NCBI GenBank assembly: GCA_047623825.1
Contig: JBLHOS010000074.1
Span: forward strand, 1 to 14,835
Source of the DNA: JBLHOS01 sp047623825
GTDB taxonomy: Bacteria > Pseudomonadota > Alphaproteobacteria > Rhodobacterales > Rhodobacteraceae
Length of the DNA stretch: 14,835 nt
Direction: 5' to 3'
Position numbers and translations under genes: made by a program. A model generated the notes under the pieces. It saw only the letters and a program-made list of their open reading frames with translations. It had not been told where the DNA came from and made no database searches. Shown here piece after piece: positions 13,477 through 14,835 of the stretch; the first letter of the stretch is position 1, and each line of letters starts with the position of its first letter.

Positions 13477-13502
13477 CTATTGGTCGGTTACGACTGCGTG
13501 GC

Positions 13503-14795
13503 CTAAATCGTTGGGCCCGCCTCCAGCACATCCTCTAGCGTCCGAAGGCCAGTACGCGGTGCCTGCACCAAAACAGACATGTTGCCGGGTTTATGCTCAT
13601 TTCGCAGCATTTTGGTGTGCGCGTCCCGCAGCTGATCCCAAGGAAACACCTCAGACATACAAGGATCAAGCCGACGTTCAACCATCAGGCGATTGGCGGC
13701 CGCCGCTTGCTTGAGATGGGCAAAATGCGACCCTTGCAGGCGCTTTTGGTGCATCCACATATACCGCACATCAAAGGTCAAGTTGAACCCGCTGGTCCCG
13801 GCACAGATCACGACCATGCCGCCCTTTTTGCACACCAGCGTCGACACCGGAAACGTCGCCTCACCGGGGTGCTCAAACACGATATCGACGTTGTTACCCT
13901 TACCGGTGATATCCCAGATCGCCTTACCGAATTTACGCGCCTCGCCAAACCATTCCTTGTATTCAGGTGTGTTGACCGTGGGCAATTGCCCCCAACACTT
14001 AAAGTCCTTGCGGTTGATGACGCCCTTGGCCCCCAGATCCATCACAAACTGGCGCTTATCCTCATCCGAGATGACCCCGATGGCGTTTGCACCCGCCGTG
14101 TTGATCAGCTGGATCGCATACGAGCCAAGCCCACCTGAGGCCCCCCAAACCAGAACATTCTGGCCCGGTTTCAGGTCATGCGGTTCATGGCCGAAAAGCA
14201 TGCGGTAAGCCGTGGCAAGCGTCAGAGTGTAGCACGCAGACTCCTCCCACGTCAGATGTTTGGGACGCGGCATCAACTGTTGGGCCTGCACATTGGTAAA
14301 TTGCGCGAACGACCCATCAGGCGTCTCATATCCCCAAATCCGCTGGCTGGGGGAGAACATCGGATCCCCACCATTACATTCCTCATCGTCGCCGTCATCC
14401 TGATTGCAGTGGACAACAACCTCATCCCCAACTTTCCAGCGTTTGACCTTGTCACCAACAGCCCAAACGATCCCGGCGGCGTCAGATCCTGCGATATGGT
14501 AATCTTGCCCATGGCCATCAAACGGGCTGATCGGGACGCCGAGCCCGGCCCAAACGCCGTTATAATTTACGCCAGCCGCCATCACGAGAACCAAAACCTC
14601 TTGGCTATCGAGCACGGGCGTATCCACAATCTCAACCTCGAATGCCTTGTCCGGCTCGCCGTGGCGTTCACGGCGAATGGTCCAAGCATACATTTTAGAT
14701 GGCACATGACCCATCGGGGGAATTTCACCCATCGCGTACAGATCTTTTACGGGCGTGTCAGATTGCACAGTTGGGGAATGAGTGTCCAAAGCCAT
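13503..14795 (-). CDS. ccr: Crotonyl-CoA carboxylase/reductase
   Basis: A 430-residue cytoplasmic medium-chain dehydrogenase/reductase that converts crotonyl-CoA, CO2 and NADPH to ethylmalonyl-CoA, the defining step of the ethylmalonyl-CoA pathway for acetyl-CoA assimilation. The near-identity of many segments to known Ccr is obvious by eye: YAWTIRRERHGEPDKAF, AGVNYNGVWAGLG (74-86), WGYETPDGSFAQF (154-166), PRPKHLTWEESACYTLTLAT, NADPH-binding GASGGLGSYAIQL (218-230), FGKAIWDITG and the C-terminal LRTLEDVLEAGP. Length matches the family. N77/N79, Y156-E157 and H357 are the likely counterparts of CO2-binding residues known in Kitasatospora Ccr, pending alignment. AAGGAGGT (14799-14806 on the complement) gives a strong ribosome site close to the ATG. 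In relatives the ethylmalonyl-CoA mutase gene is often adjacent. Here it could only lie past the right edge. Confidence 0.97.
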   Translation of the reverse strand: MALDTHSPTVQSDTPVKDLYAMGEIPPMGHVPSKMYAWTIRRERHGEPDKAFEVEIVDTPVLDSQEVLVLVMAAGVNYNGVWAGLGVPISPFDGHGQDYHIAGSDAAGIVWAVGDKVKRWKVGDEVVVHCNQDDGDDEECNGGDPMFSPSQRIWGYETPDGSFAQFTNVQAQQLMPRPKHLTWEESACYTLTLATAYRMLFGHEPHDLKPGQNVLVWGASGGLGSYAIQLINTAGANAIGVISDEDKRQFVMDLGAKGVINRKDFKCWGQLPTVNTPEYKEWFGEARKFGKAIWDITGKGNNVDIVFEHPGEATFPVSTLVCKKGGMVVICAGTSGFNLTFDVRYMWMHQKRLQGSHFAHLKQAAAANRLMVERRLDPCMSEVFPWDQLRDAHTKMLRNEHKPGNMSVLVQAPRTGLRTLEDVLEAGPTI

Positions 14796-14798
14796 ACG

Positions 14799-14806
14799 AC
14801 CTCCTT
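14799..14806 (-). promoter_or_regulatory. ccr: Strong Shine-Dalgarno AAGGAGGT of ccr
   Basis: The complement of 14799-14806 reads AAGGAGGT, a perfect anti-SD match, 3 nt before the ATG at 14795. It implies high translation of ccr. The promoter is not visible in the remaining 29 bases. Confidence 0.75.
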
Positions 14807-14835
14807 ATGCGTCAAATGCCGCAGCGCGGAATTAG

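Noticed and set aside
13593..14208. Two long + strand open frames (171-181 codons) opposite ccr
   Set aside because: They are shadows of a highly conserved, GC-rich gene. Neither has a ribosome site or family resemblance.
1..14835. Mobile element, CRISPR array, tRNA/rRNA gene or replication origin
   Set aside because: No repeat array, transposase or integrase motif, terminal inverted repeats, tRNA-like cloverleaf or DnaA-box cluster was seen. Genes have even composition and tight bacterial packing.

Overview
The window looks like ordinary chromosomal backbone of an alphaproteobacterium, most likely a marine Roseobacter-group member of the Rhodobacteraceae. This rests on moderate GC content with GC-rich codon choice, a full-length crotonyl-CoA carboxylase/reductase (ethylmalonyl-CoA pathway), an alphaproteobacterial TIGR02186-type membrane protein beside a TSUP exporter, and an nfu-tsaB-rimI cluster. 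There is no insertion sequence, integrase, tRNA, rRNA or CRISPR array. No gap between genes exceeds about 185 bp.

Layout. At 1-4403 all genes are on +: the 3' part of trpS, a VOC-fold (glyoxalase/extradiol dioxygenase-like) enzyme, a class IV branched-chain-type aminotransferase, a small universal stress protein, then a tightly packed trio of nfu (Fe-S carrier), tsaB (tRNA t6A synthesis; TTG start overlapping nfu) and rimI (GNAT acetyltransferase; ATGA overlap with tsaB). At 4589-9371, still on +, is a complete BMP-family ABC importer, probably for nucleosides: periplasmic binding protein, intrinsic terminator, fused double ATPase and two permeases. An intrinsic terminator just after the last permease closes it. 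At 9464-11142 a TSUP (TauE/SafE-like) exporter and a TIGR02186-family periplasmic/membrane protein overlap by GTGA.

From 11139 to the right edge all genes are on -. Read in their own direction they are ccr, a likely terminator hairpin, an SF1B RecD/Dda-like helicase, and a short-chain dehydrogenase coupled to the helicase by a TGATG junction. The dehydrogenase and the TIGR02186 gene are convergent and overlap by four bases at their stops.

How the genes fit together. The left part is housekeeping for translation and Fe-S assembly (TrpRS, TsaB, RimI, Nfu). The middle is nutrient uptake and anion export. The right end is central carbon metabolism (Ccr) plus an uncharacterised helicase/dehydrogenase pair. 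Nothing here is clearly a new defence or mobile system. The best candidate for an undescribed function is the TSUP + TIGR02186 pair, preceded by a compact control region holding a terminator, a candidate -10 box and a 10-bp palindrome. Promoter calls are consensus matches by eye and are low confidence.
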